Positions 36,196 through 46,300 of a stretch of 64,000 bases of DNA are shown piece by piece. Within the stretch, counting starts at the first letter, position 1; the number at the start of each line of letters is the position of its first letter. Below the pieces are notes generated by a model. That model saw only the letters and a program-made list of their open reading frames with translations, searched no databases and was not told the DNA's origin. The DNA is from Sediminibacterium sp. FEMGT703S (GTDB lineage: Bacteria; Bacteroidota; Bacteroidia; Chitinophagales; Chitinophagaceae), in NCBI GenBank assembly GCA_002786355.1, contig PGCO01000001.1:186001-250000 (forward strand). Direction: 5' to 3'. Made by a program: the position numbers and the translations under genes.

Positions 36196-37515
36196 ATGAG
36201 CATCCAAGAAATCTACGATATCTATACACAATACCCTTCAATCCAAACCGACACCCGCAAACTAAAAGCTGGCGATATCTATGTGGCGTTGAAGGGACCG
36301 AATTTCAACGGGAATCGTTTTGCATTGCAGGCTTTGGAAGCTGGTGCGGCGTATGCGATAATTGATCAGCTGATTTCCCCTAACGGGGAACCCATTAACG
36401 ATGGGGCATTGCCTGTTGGGCTGCGCAAGCGGCTCCTCCTCGTAGACGACGCATTAACAACATTACAGCAATTGGCTAAGCACCATCGCCAAAAGTTGAA
36501 TATTCCTTTTATTGCCATTACAGGAAGCAATGGAAAAACGACTAGCAAAGAATTGATTTATGCAGTGTTGTCTTCGCATTTTAAAACTTATACCACACAG
36601 GGAAACCTGAACAATCATATTGGCGTACCTCTCACTATTTTGAGTGTGCAACCCGATGCGGAAATGGCCGTGATTGAAATGGGTGCTAACCACCAAAAAG
36701 AAATTGAAAGTTATTGTGCCTATACCTTGCCTTCGCACGGCGTGATTACCAACTGCGGAAAAGCCCATCTGGAGGGCTTTGGCGGAGTGGAAGGTGTTCG
36801 CAAAGGAAAGGGAGAACTCTATCAATTCTTGCGCGAGCAACATGGCACGGCATTCGTTTATGCAGATTATGATTATTTACAGCCTATGAGTGCAGGCATT
36901 GAAAACATTGTGCAGTATGGTATTTCGGAGGGATTGGTGCAGGGGCAGATTGAAACCGCCGAACCTTTTTTAACGGTACGCATAACGGCGGGGCTGGACG
37001 CAACGCTTATTAATTCTCAACTCGTTGGAGATTATAATCTCCCCAATATACTTTGCGCAGTTACTATCGGAAAATATTTTGGTGTGCCTGCAGAGAAAAT
37101 AATTGCAGCCATCGAAAATTATGCTCCATCTAATTCACGCTCACAATTAATTCAACGAGGCACGAATCATATTATTTTGGATGCATACAATGCCAATCCC
37201 AGTAGCATGAAAGTAGCAATAGAAAATTTTGCGCGCATTCATGCAGATCGTAAAATTTTGATGCTTGGTGCCATGAAAGAATTGGGCCGAGATAGTGTGG
37301 CCGAACACCAAGCATTGGTTGAGCAAATCATAGCGTTGGGTTTTAAAGAAGTGGTTTTGGTTGGTGGTGATTTTGCGCATACTAAACATCCATTCACTTA
37401 TATTGACACTGCATTAGAAGCCCGCGATTGGCTCACCACATTAAATCCGCAAAACAGTTATATTTTAGTTAAGGGATCGCGTTCTATAAACATGGAGCAT
37501 GTATTAACAGTTTAG
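36196..37515 (+). CDS. murF: UDP-N-acetylmuramoyl-tripeptide--D-alanyl-D-alanine ligase
   Basis: A 439-residue Mur ligase. The N-terminal domain (QTDTRKLKAGDIYVALKGPN) binds the UDP-MurNAc-tripeptide. The ATP loop is ITGSNGKTTSKELI. The central domain has EMGANHQKEIESYC and NCGKAHLEGFGG, and the C-terminal domain has LDAYNANPSSMKVAIENFA and LGAMKELG. It adds D-Ala-D-Ala in cytoplasmic peptidoglycan precursor synthesis. It is slightly short for the family but complete. It is not in a mur cluster here but directly follows a toxin-antitoxin pair. Confidence 0.95.
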   Translation: MSIQEIYDIYTQYPSIQTDTRKLKAGDIYVALKGPNFNGNRFALQALEAGAAYAIIDQLISPNGEPINDGALPVGLRKRLLLVDDALTTLQQLAKHHRQKLNIPFIAITGSNGKTTSKELIYAVLSSHFKTYTTQGNLNNHIGVPLTILSVQPDAEMAVIEMGANHQKEIESYCAYTLPSHGVITNCGKAHLEGFGGVEGVRKGKGELYQFLREQHGTAFVYADYDYLQPMSAGIENIVQYGISEGLVQGQIETAEPFLTVRITAGLDATLINSQLVGDYNLPNILCAVTIGKYFGVPAEKIIAAIENYAPSNSRSQLIQRGTNHIILDAYNANPSSMKVAIENFARIHADRKILMLGAMKELGRDSVAEHQALVEQIIALGFKEVVLVGGDFAHTKHPFTYIDTALEARDWLTTLNPQNSYILVKGSRSINMEHVLTV

Positions 37516-37550
37516 GGCATAGGCTTTGGTTTTGTATCAAAAAATAAACT

Positions 37551-38222
37551 ATGATACAAAAAAAATGGATGCTCGGATTGCTACTCTTCACGGGTGTAAG
37601 CTTTACTGCTTGCGAACAAGCCAAACAACAAGCACAAGAACAAGCCAATCAAGTAATGAATCGCACCAATGATGAAGTGCAAAAAGTCATAAACGATTTG
37701 GGCTTAGTGTATGTAGAAGAAGGTGCTCAAACCGTAATCACTTATGATGAAGTGAATGCTGCACAACAAGCATGGTGTAATGCATTGGTAAAAATTGGTG
37801 AGCTAAAAGAGTCTGGTGGCGATTACAAAGCTTACGCAAACGAAGTATTGTCTACTGCTTATAATTACGATAGTGGTAAGGTGTTCTTTAAACCTACTTT
37901 AGCTTACGGCGATCAAACTTTTAGGAACGATAAAAAAGGGGCATTGGCCTATTTTATTGGGGGCGATCCTGATTATCCAAACGATAAAGGATTTGCTTTA
38001 ACACCTTGGGTAAAAGCACGCTACGACAATGCTGGGGCAAATAACGAAGGCATTCAAATATATGGTTCTATTGCCATTACCATGGGCAATGTTTGGGTAA
38101 CAGGTAAAGACGGAAAAGAAGTTATGGTTGATAAAACCTTTGTTTTCAAAAAAGGAAAAGATGGCAAGTTGCGCATTATTGTACACAAGTCTGCCTTGCC
38201 GTATACCCCAACTACAAAATAA
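37551..38222 (+). CDS. Putative lipoprotein, unknown function
   Basis: A 223-residue protein with a lipoprotein signal (LLLFTGVSFTAC, Cys21). A Gln/Ala-rich helix (EQAKQQAQEQANQVMNRTND) links to a globular domain with VITYDEVNAAQQAWCNALVK, YNYDSGKVFFKPTLAYGDQT, IQIYGSIAITMGNVWVTGKD and VDKTFVFKKGKDGKLRIIVH. The alternating helix-then-strand order with a trailing pair of strands is reminiscent of NTF2/SnoaL-like folds, but no residue signature confirms this. It is monocistronic and followed by a strong hairpin terminator. Confidence 0.7.
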   Translation: MIQKKWMLGLLLFTGVSFTACEQAKQQAQEQANQVMNRTNDEVQKVINDLGLVYVEEGAQTVITYDEVNAAQQAWCNALVKIGELKESGGDYKAYANEVLSTAYNYDSGKVFFKPTLAYGDQTFRNDKKGALAYFIGGDPDYPNDKGFALTPWVKARYDNAGANNEGIQIYGSIAITMGNVWVTGKDGKEVMVDKTFVFKKGKDGKLRIIVHKSALPYTPTTK

Positions 38223-38276
38223 AAAATCACGAAAAAAATAACTGAATAATAGGAAATAAATTTCTACTTAATTATA

Positions 38277-38328
38277 ATAATGAACGCAGAAAATTTAACA
38301 TTAAAATGATTTGCGTTCATTATTTTTG
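38277..38328 (+). terminator. Rho-independent terminator after the lipoprotein gene
   Basis: The arms ATAATGAACGCA (38277-38288) and TGCGTTCATTAT (38312-38323) are perfect 12-bp complements. The right arm is followed by TTTTG. The 23-nt loop is long, but the stem is strong enough for a terminator. Confidence 0.6.
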
Positions 38329-38392
38329 TTCAATACTTTTGTAATCCCAGATTTAGTTACCTCCACAAATTTTACTGTTTAGTAACACTGTA

Positions 38393-39298
38393 ATGCCATG
38401 TCATTTTGATATAGCTGTTACTAAAATTATATGTATGCATGAAGTGTCTAAAATGAAATTAGAGAAAATGGGAAAACAGCAATTAACAAAAAAGTTTATT
38501 AGTCAAAGTTTTGACGAATTCAAAAATCAAACAGAGACAATATGGAGCGATCCACAACATGGAAAACTGATTGGAGCTAAGTGGGATTCTAATAACTGGG
38601 AAATAGCAGTTGGCTCTGGGAAAAAAAGGTCAATCTCAAAACTAAGTTTAAGACTTAGACATATAAAAACTCCTGAAATTGATTCTATTGTTATTGATTT
38701 CCATTACAAGGCAAATGATTGGATGTCATTAATAGATGGCACAATGATTATCAATTTAGACGTAGTTAATAATCTTGTATTAAAACCATATGAGTCATTT
38801 ACAGAAATCAGAAACGGTGTAAGATGCAATGAACAAGGCTTTTACAAGATATCTCAAGATGAATTAAAAAAAATATGTGATGCAAATACTATTGCTCTCA
38901 AAGTAAGTGGTGCTTCTTCGGATTTAGAAGTAAAAGGCAAGGGTCTTTTAAAATTTCAATTCATGTGCAGAAGTTTTTATTCTGCATTATATGATGACAA
39001 TTCATACGATAGTTGGATCAACTCAATTATTCCTCCAGGTAGTACATCTAAGAGCGATGGTGGATGCTTTATTGCAACTGCTGCACTAGGAGATTATAAT
39101 CATCCGGTAGTTATAGATTTGAAATTGTTTAGGGATAATTGGCTATTAAAAAGAAACTGGGGAATTAAGTTAACAAAATGGTATTATCATTATGGCCCTA
39201 AAGCTGCAAGAATTATTGAAAAGTCATTTATAATTCGGCGATTAACATTGTATGCAGTAGTAATACCATTACATGCTGTGACAAAAAAACTAAAATAG
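38393..39298 (+). CDS. CFI-box C-terminal domain protein, unknown function
   Basis: A 301-residue protein. The first 220 residues are not recognised; they contain a beta-rich stretch (WEIAVGSGKKRSISKLSLRL, SIVIDFHYKAND). The C-terminal 70 residues carry the CFI box, GGCFIATAALGDYNHPVV, followed by LKLFRDNWLLKRNWGIKL and a tyrosine-rich segment (WYYHYGPKAARIIE). This box marks a family of C-terminal tails of unknown role, often near membranes. The start is uncertain: ATG at 38393, 38435 or 38453. It lies 6 bp before a DUF2490 gene. Confidence 0.65.
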   Translation: MPCHFDIAVTKIICMHEVSKMKLEKMGKQQLTKKFISQSFDEFKNQTETIWSDPQHGKLIGAKWDSNNWEIAVGSGKKRSISKLSLRLRHIKTPEIDSIVIDFHYKANDWMSLIDGTMIINLDVVNNLVLKPYESFTEIRNGVRCNEQGFYKISQDELKKICDANTIALKVSGASSDLEVKGKGLLKFQFMCRSFYSALYDDNSYDSWINSIIPPGSTSKSDGGCFIATAALGDYNHPVVIDLKLFRDNWLLKRNWGIKLTKWYYHYGPKAARIIEKSFIIRRLTLYAVVIPLHAVTKKLK

Positions 39299-39304
39299 TT
39301 TTAC

Positions 39305-40123
39305 ATGACAATAGTGCCCCGAAATATACTTAGCGTATATTTTTTTCTCCTTTTTGTAAAAGTAATTACAGCCCCCGCCACAGTTGAGGCACAAACTACT
39401 GGCGGGTCTAATCCCACAATGCCTATTGGCGCGCGCGCGACCCATTACAATACGGTTGGCTGGTTTAATTATTTTGGCACGATTAAACTTTCATCAAAGT
39501 GGGGATTACACACCGAGTACCAGTTCAGACGCAACGATTTAATTAATAGTTGGCAGCAGGGTTTATTACGCGTTGGTATTAATTATCAAGCAAGCCCGAA
39601 TCTATTGTTGCGGGCGGGTTATGCATGGATTGAAACTTATGCGTATGGAGAAATTCCAATTAATGGGCTTGGCCGCGATTTTACTGAGCACCGTTTGTTT
39701 CAGATGGCGCAGCTATCTCATCAGGAAGGATTGATTTCGATATCACATCGCTTTATGCTCGAGCAACGTTTTGTAGGAAGATACAGTTCAGCAGCTGTAA
39801 TTAAAGAAGATGAATTTCCATTGATGCATAGAGCACGTTATATGCTCAGACTACAAGCTCCACTAAAAGGCCGTACAATAAAAGACAAAACACCCTATGC
39901 CGCTGCTTACAACGAAATAATGATTGGATTTGGTAAAAATGTTGGAGCCAATATTTTTGATCAAAACCGCATAGGACTTCTACTGGGGTATCGATTCAAT
40001 AAAACCTTCCGCATAGAAGCCGGCTACTTTAATCAAACCCTACAATTTGGCCGACTCATTAACGGTCGTAATATTTTCCAAAGCAACAGCGGCTTAATCA
40101 TCAATACGAATTTTAATTTTTAG
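39305..40123 (+). CDS. DUF2490 outer-membrane protein
   Basis: A 272-residue protein with an N-terminal signal sequence (ILSVYFFLLFVKVITAPATV) and a barrel-like sequence: FNYFGTIKLSSKWGLHTEYQ, GLLRVGINYQASPNLLLRAG, FTEHRLFQMAQLSHQEGL, SHRFMLEQRFVGRY, ending in FQSNSGLIINTNFNF. The HTEYQFR and EHRLF...Q...LEQR pattern is that of DUF2490, a family of small outer-membrane barrels found mainly in Bacteroidota. Function is unknown. Confidence 0.8.
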   Translation: MTIVPRNILSVYFFLLFVKVITAPATVEAQTTGGSNPTMPIGARATHYNTVGWFNYFGTIKLSSKWGLHTEYQFRRNDLINSWQQGLLRVGINYQASPNLLLRAGYAWIETYAYGEIPINGLGRDFTEHRLFQMAQLSHQEGLISISHRFMLEQRFVGRYSSAAVIKEDEFPLMHRARYMLRLQAPLKGRTIKDKTPYAAAYNEIMIGFGKNVGANIFDQNRIGLLLGYRFNKTFRIEAGYFNQTLQFGRLINGRNIFQSNSGLIINTNFNF

Positions 40124-40240
40124 CACAAATAAATAACAGCCCCCTATGAATTGCAAGAAACTCTAACAAAAATTTCACAATTTAAGCGCGATTGACTACT
40201 TTCGGTAACCAATATCTTATAATGAAAAATAATTAAGTGT

Positions 40241-40265
40241 AACTAATTAACGCTCGTTAGTTTTT
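40241..40265 (+). terminator. Probable terminator after the DUF2490 gene
   Basis: AACTaattAACG pairs with CGTTAGTT across a two-base loop, leaving a small bulge, and runs into TTTTTG. It lies about 120 bp after the DUF2490 stop and 45 bp before the adhesin gene. Confidence 0.45.
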
Positions 40266-40307
40266 GCAAGGAATTATGGCATTTAAGCTAGGGTATAACC
40301 TGTCATC

Positions 40308-43300
40308 ATGGTACTGAAAGTAAAAACTAATTTCTCATACAGAATATTATGCTTTTTAATATTCTATATCATAAAAGCGAGTGCTTTTGGTCAAGGAGTT
40401 AGCCCGAATGCAGACTTTTCCTTTTCACCAATTACTGGTTGTGGTAGAACAACAATCAACTTCACGAACGCTTCTGATAATGGGACTCCTCCATTAACAA
40501 ACGGGTTATCTTATCAATGGGATTTTGGTGATGGCGGAACATCTACTGACTTAAACCCAACACATATTTTTAATCCTGGAAGTGGAACCAATACCACCAC
40601 ATTCAATGTAACCCTAAGAGTCACTAATCAATCCAATGTTAGTGCCACTATCACCAAACAGTTGACCCTTAATAAAGGCCCAGATTCTAGGATATCAAGT
40701 AATGTAGCACTAACCTCATTTAATGGAGAATCTTACTTTAGGGTTTGTGGAACAACTCCTACAAGATTTGATTTTTCGAATGCATCATCCACTACTAGTA
40801 CCAATACCAGATATGTAATCAAATGGGGGGATGGTTCTCCGGATTATGATAGCCCTACCTTCAATGCTACTGTTTCACATATTTATGCAGTTGGTTTAAA
40901 TAAACTAACTTTTTTTGTTTACTCTGGAAGCTGTGTAGACAGTAGCACCTATAATATTTTTATTGGTAATGTTCCAGCAGGTGGAATTATTGGTACTGGC
41001 GGATCAACGATTTGTACAGGTAATGAGCAAAAATTTTTGATAATAGGAGCGAACAACAACCCACCGGGAACAATTTATAGAATCGACTTTAGTGATGGTA
41101 GCCCAATAAGAGAAATAACAAATCTTGGGTCAGGAGAGATTACCCATCAATATTTAAGGAGTAGTTGTGGCACAAGCAGTTCAAATGGGTTAAGTACTTT
41201 TCAAAATGCTTTTGGTGCCTATTTAACCATTGAAAACCCTTGTGGAGTTGCGCTAGGTTCTATCATCCCCATTTATGTTTCTAATAAGCCTACGCCCAAT
41301 TTCACCTCATCAAGAGATACGGTATGTGGAGATCAAACCGTCGTATTTGCCAATGCTGGAACCGTTGGAAATAATGCGGAGAGTCAACAATGTACCCCTG
41401 GGAAAACCATTTGGAGAATATCTTCTGTAAGCCCTGGTGCATCATTTACAATGATTGCAGGCACATTGGGAAACGGTAATAATACGCTGGATCCTAATTT
41501 TTGGACTGCAGGAACTCCATCCGTTGAAGTAAGATTTAATGCACCTGGTTTGTATAATATCACACAAGTTACCGCTACTAACGCACTCTGTGGTATTGAT
41601 TCACTTACAAAAACAATTTGCGTAAACCCTACTCCTACGGCTAGTTTTACTACCAATGCCAATAATGGTTGTGCGCCTTTTATAGTTACTGCAAATGGTG
41701 TTACCAATACGCCCCAATGTGGTACGAACCGTTTTGTTTGGTCTGTTGATTATGAACCCATTGCTGGATGTGTTCCTACTACTGCTTCATTTAATTTTGT
41801 TGGTGGCACCAATGCGAATAGTCAAAATCCACAGTTTGAATTTTTGAATCCTGGCTTATACACGATCAATTTATTAGTGATTGCTCCTGGAGGTGCTTGT
41901 ACTTCTCTTGTAGTAAAACAGCAAATAACGGTTAAAGGAAAGCCTGTTATTTCGATCAACGCAATTGCAGATATCTGTCAAAATTCAAGTATATCACCTA
42001 GCGTAATCGCAAACTGTTTTACTAGTGCAGCCACTTATAACTGGACATTTAATGGAGGCATTCCAACTAGTTCTACGCTACAATCCCCCGGTAATATTAG
42101 CTATGCTGCTGCAGGAAATTACACTGTTTTATTAAGTGCTACCAATGAATGCGGTGTTACTAATGATTCTCGAAGTTTTAGTGTAAAAGATTTACCCACT
42201 GTTAATGTGCCTAGTAATTTGGTGAAGTGTGCAGGCACTTTATCGGGTGCATTAAATTTTACTTCTAATTCTCCGAGTACCAGTTTCACTTGGACCAATT
42301 CTAATACAGCCATTGGTCTTCCAGCAAGCGGTACTGGTTCTTCTATTAATAATTTTACTTTAACGAATAGTACCAATGCACCTATAACGGCTACCATAAC
42401 GGTTACACCATTATTAGGTGCTTGTTCAGGCCTTCCTCAATCGTTTACCATTACGGTTAATCCTAATCCTGTTGCTCCTACAGTGCAAAATATTGCATAC
42501 TGTCAGGGTGCAATTGCTTCACAACTAACAGCAACAGGCGATGTAGGTAACACTTTACTTTGGTACAATAGTTTAACGGGGGGATCAGGCTCTGCCATTG
42601 CACCAACACCCATCACTACCAACGCAACCACCTTATCTTATTTTGTAAGCCAACAGAATGCACTAGGATGCGAAAGCCCTCGTGCTACGCTAACAGTTGT
42701 GATCAACCCAACCCCTACCATTAATAATCAAATTGATACGGTTTGTTCTGCCACGCCTTTTTCAAGTCCTTTACGCATCCCTAGTAATACGACTATGTAT
42801 ACTTGGAACACACCAACTATAACAGGTGGATTAACGGGTGGTGCAAATGGAACTGGTGTTCGAATCAATGGCACTTTGATTAATCCAACCAATACTGCGC
42901 AGACTGCTACATATTTGGTAACGCCAACTATTGGAACCTGTGTGGGGCCTAATTTTTCCATGACCATTGTGGTGAGTCCAAAAACAAAACTCCCCAATTA
43001 TACGCAAACCATTTGCAGTGGATCGGCTTTTGTTGTTGAACCAAAAGCAACCGATGCTGCGGATGCCATATTGGTGAATGGCACCACTTATACTTGGGGA
43101 ACTCCTGTGGTGTCTACTCCGGGTGCCGTAACTGGTGCTGTTGCTGAAATAGTTCCGCAAGCTTTGATCAGCCAAACTTTGGTGAATTTAACCAATCAAG
43201 TAGTGACTGTTACTTATACGGTAACTCCACGTTCTTCAAGCCCTGGTATTTGTGATGGGGATCCTTTTCAAGTAGTGGTGCGTGTGCTTCCAAAACCACA

Positions 43301-46300
43301 GATTCAAAATCAAGTTAGCACCATTTGTAGTGGAAGTAGTTTTGATGTGGATCCCTTAAATAATTTGCCGAACACAATTGTTCCTGTTGGAACAACGTAT
43401 ACTTGGGGCACGCCTGTTAGTTCTCCTTTAGGTGCTATTACAGGTGGAACTGCTTCTGCTAGTCCGCAAAATAAAATCAATCAAACTTTAATCAACAATA
43501 CTTCAGCAGTTGCTGTGTTAACCTATACTGTTACACCGCAAGCAGATGGTTGTGTAGGTACTCCCTTTGAAATTAATGTTACAGTTAACCCTGCACTAAA
43601 TGATATTCCTGTTATTGTAAACAGCAGCCCTATTTGTGTGGGAGGTGATATTACGTTAACCGTTAGTAATCCAATTCCATTGGCTACTTATACTTGGTCG
43701 GGACCAAATGGTTTTAGCGCAACAACTACCAATCCATCCTTAACTAGAACAGGAGCACAACTTTCTTTTTCTGGTACGTATTCCGTGATTGCCTCTTTGA
43801 ATAATTGTTTTTCTAGTGCTGGATTTACGAATGTTACGGTGAATACGGTTCCTGCTGCACCTACGGTTACAAGCATTGCTTATTGTCAGGGCACAGTTGC
43901 ATCTCCATTAACTGCAACGGGTGATGCAGGTAGTACTTTACGTTGGTACAATAGTTTAACGGGGGGATCAAGCACGTTCACTGCACCAACACCCAACACA
44001 AGCAATACAGGTACTCAATTGTATTTTGTTAGTCAACAGAGTGCTCAAGGATGCGAAAGCCCTCGTGCTACTTTAGCAGTGGAGATCAACCCTACCCCGA
44101 ATATCAATAATCAAATTGATACAGTATGTTCTGCCACGCCTTTTTCAAGTCCTTTACGCATACCGAGTAGTGCGGTGATATATACTTGGAACACCCCAAG
44201 TGTAACTGGTGGATTAACGGGTGGTGTAAATGGAACGGGCAATCGTGTGAATGGAACATTGATTAATCCAACCAATATTGCACAGACCGCTACTTATTTG
44301 GTTACGCCAACCATTGGAACCTGTGTGGGTCCCAATTTTACGTTAACCATGGTGGTGAGTCCAAAAACAAAACTGCCTAACTATACTCAATCAATTTGTA
44401 GTGGATCGGCGTTTACCATTGAACCAAAAGCAACCGATGCTGCGGATGCCATATTGGTGAATGGAACCACTTATACCTGGGGAACTCCTGTTGTTTCAAT
44501 TGCAGGTGCGATTGCTGGTGCAACTGCTGAAACTACTCCGCAATCCTTGATCAGCCAATCATTGGTAAACTTAACCAATCAATTAGTAACCGTTACGTAT
44601 ACAGTAACTCCTCGTTCTTCAAGCCCTGGATCTTGTGATGGTGATCCTTTTCAAGTGGTGGTAACTGTGCTTCCAAAACCATTGATTCAAAATATTAATC
44701 AAACTATTTGTAGCGGAAATAGTTTTGATATTGCCCCTTCCAATAATCAACCCAACACTATTGTTCCTACTGCAACTACCTATACTTGGGGAACTCCTGT
44801 AAGTAATCCTATCGGTGCAATTACGAGTGGGCTTGCTGCTGGTTCTCCGCAAAATAAAATCAATCAGACTTTATTTAATACCACTACATCTGTTGCTGTG
44901 TTAACCTATATTGTTACACCGCAGGCGGATGGATGTGCGGGCACTCCTTTTGAAATTAATATTACGGTTAATCCTCAACCTGGTATAACCGATCAACAAG
45001 CAACGATTTGTAGTGGAACACAGTTTGCTGTTGCACCAACTGGTGTACCTGCAGGTACTACTTACACTTGGGGCACTCCAATTAGTAATCCCATTGGTGC
45101 AATTACTGGTGGCAGCGCCGCTGCTGCTCCTCAGCCTTCCATTGCGCAAATTTTACAAAATATTACGAACGCACCTGCAACCCTAACATATACCGTAAGT
45201 CCAACAGCGGGCTCTTGCGGTAATAGTAGTTTCTTGGTAGTAGTAACTGTTAATCCAATACCTGTAATAGCTTCGCAAACAGTTGAAATTTGTAATGGTG
45301 GTACTGTACTATTTAATCCTATTAATGCTGCACCTACTACCATTGTGCCTTCAGGAACTACGTATACATGGACTACGCCTATTGTGAATCCTGCTGGATT
45401 AATACAAGGCGGAACTGCACAAAATATTCCGCAGCCTTTTTTATCTCAGGTATTAACTAATAGCTCTAATAGACCTGCCACCATCACTTACACCATTACC
45501 CCTCAATCAGGTGCAGCAGGAAATTGTTTGGGGAATCCCATTCAATTGGTAGCAACGGTGAATCCAGATGTTAAAGCATCTTTTGCAAAAAGCGTAGATA
45601 CTGCGTGTGCGCCTTTCAATATCAATGCAAGTATTCTTAGCAATACCACTGCATTAACTTCAAGTAATAATTTTTCGTGGTATGTAAACAATCAGTTGGT
45701 TGGAACTGGTTATAATTTCCCTGGGTATACTATTGCTACACCCAATGAAAGTGTATTGGTTAAATTGGTTGCTAACAGTTCATTCGGTTGTAAGAATGAT
45801 AGTGTTGAAACAAGATTTTATACCTATCGTAAACCTGATGCTTCATTTATTGCAAGTGCGAGTGCTGGATGTGGCCCTATTCAAATTCGATTTACCAATC
45901 AATCTTCGCAAGATCCTAATTTTAAGTATCTCTGGAATTTTGGTAATGGACAAACCAGTACGCTGTATCAGCCTAGTGGTATTACTTTCCAACCTAATCC
46001 AGCTTCAGGCGATACGGTTTATAAAGTGACTTTGTTATCTTTTAATCAATGTGATACTGTTAAAGCTGAAACCTTTATTACGGTCTACGCAAAACCAATC
46101 TCCAGATTTACTCCTTCAAAATCTACTGGATGTTCTCCTTTAACTGTTGTATTTAATAATACTTCGGCTGGTCAAGTAAATAGTTACACTTGGGATTTTG
46201 GTGATGGTACTATTCAAACGGTTAATAGTAAAAATCCTGTTAGTCATCTTTTCGTAACGGGTGTAAAAGATACTTTTTATGTAAAGTTGATTGCGCAAAA

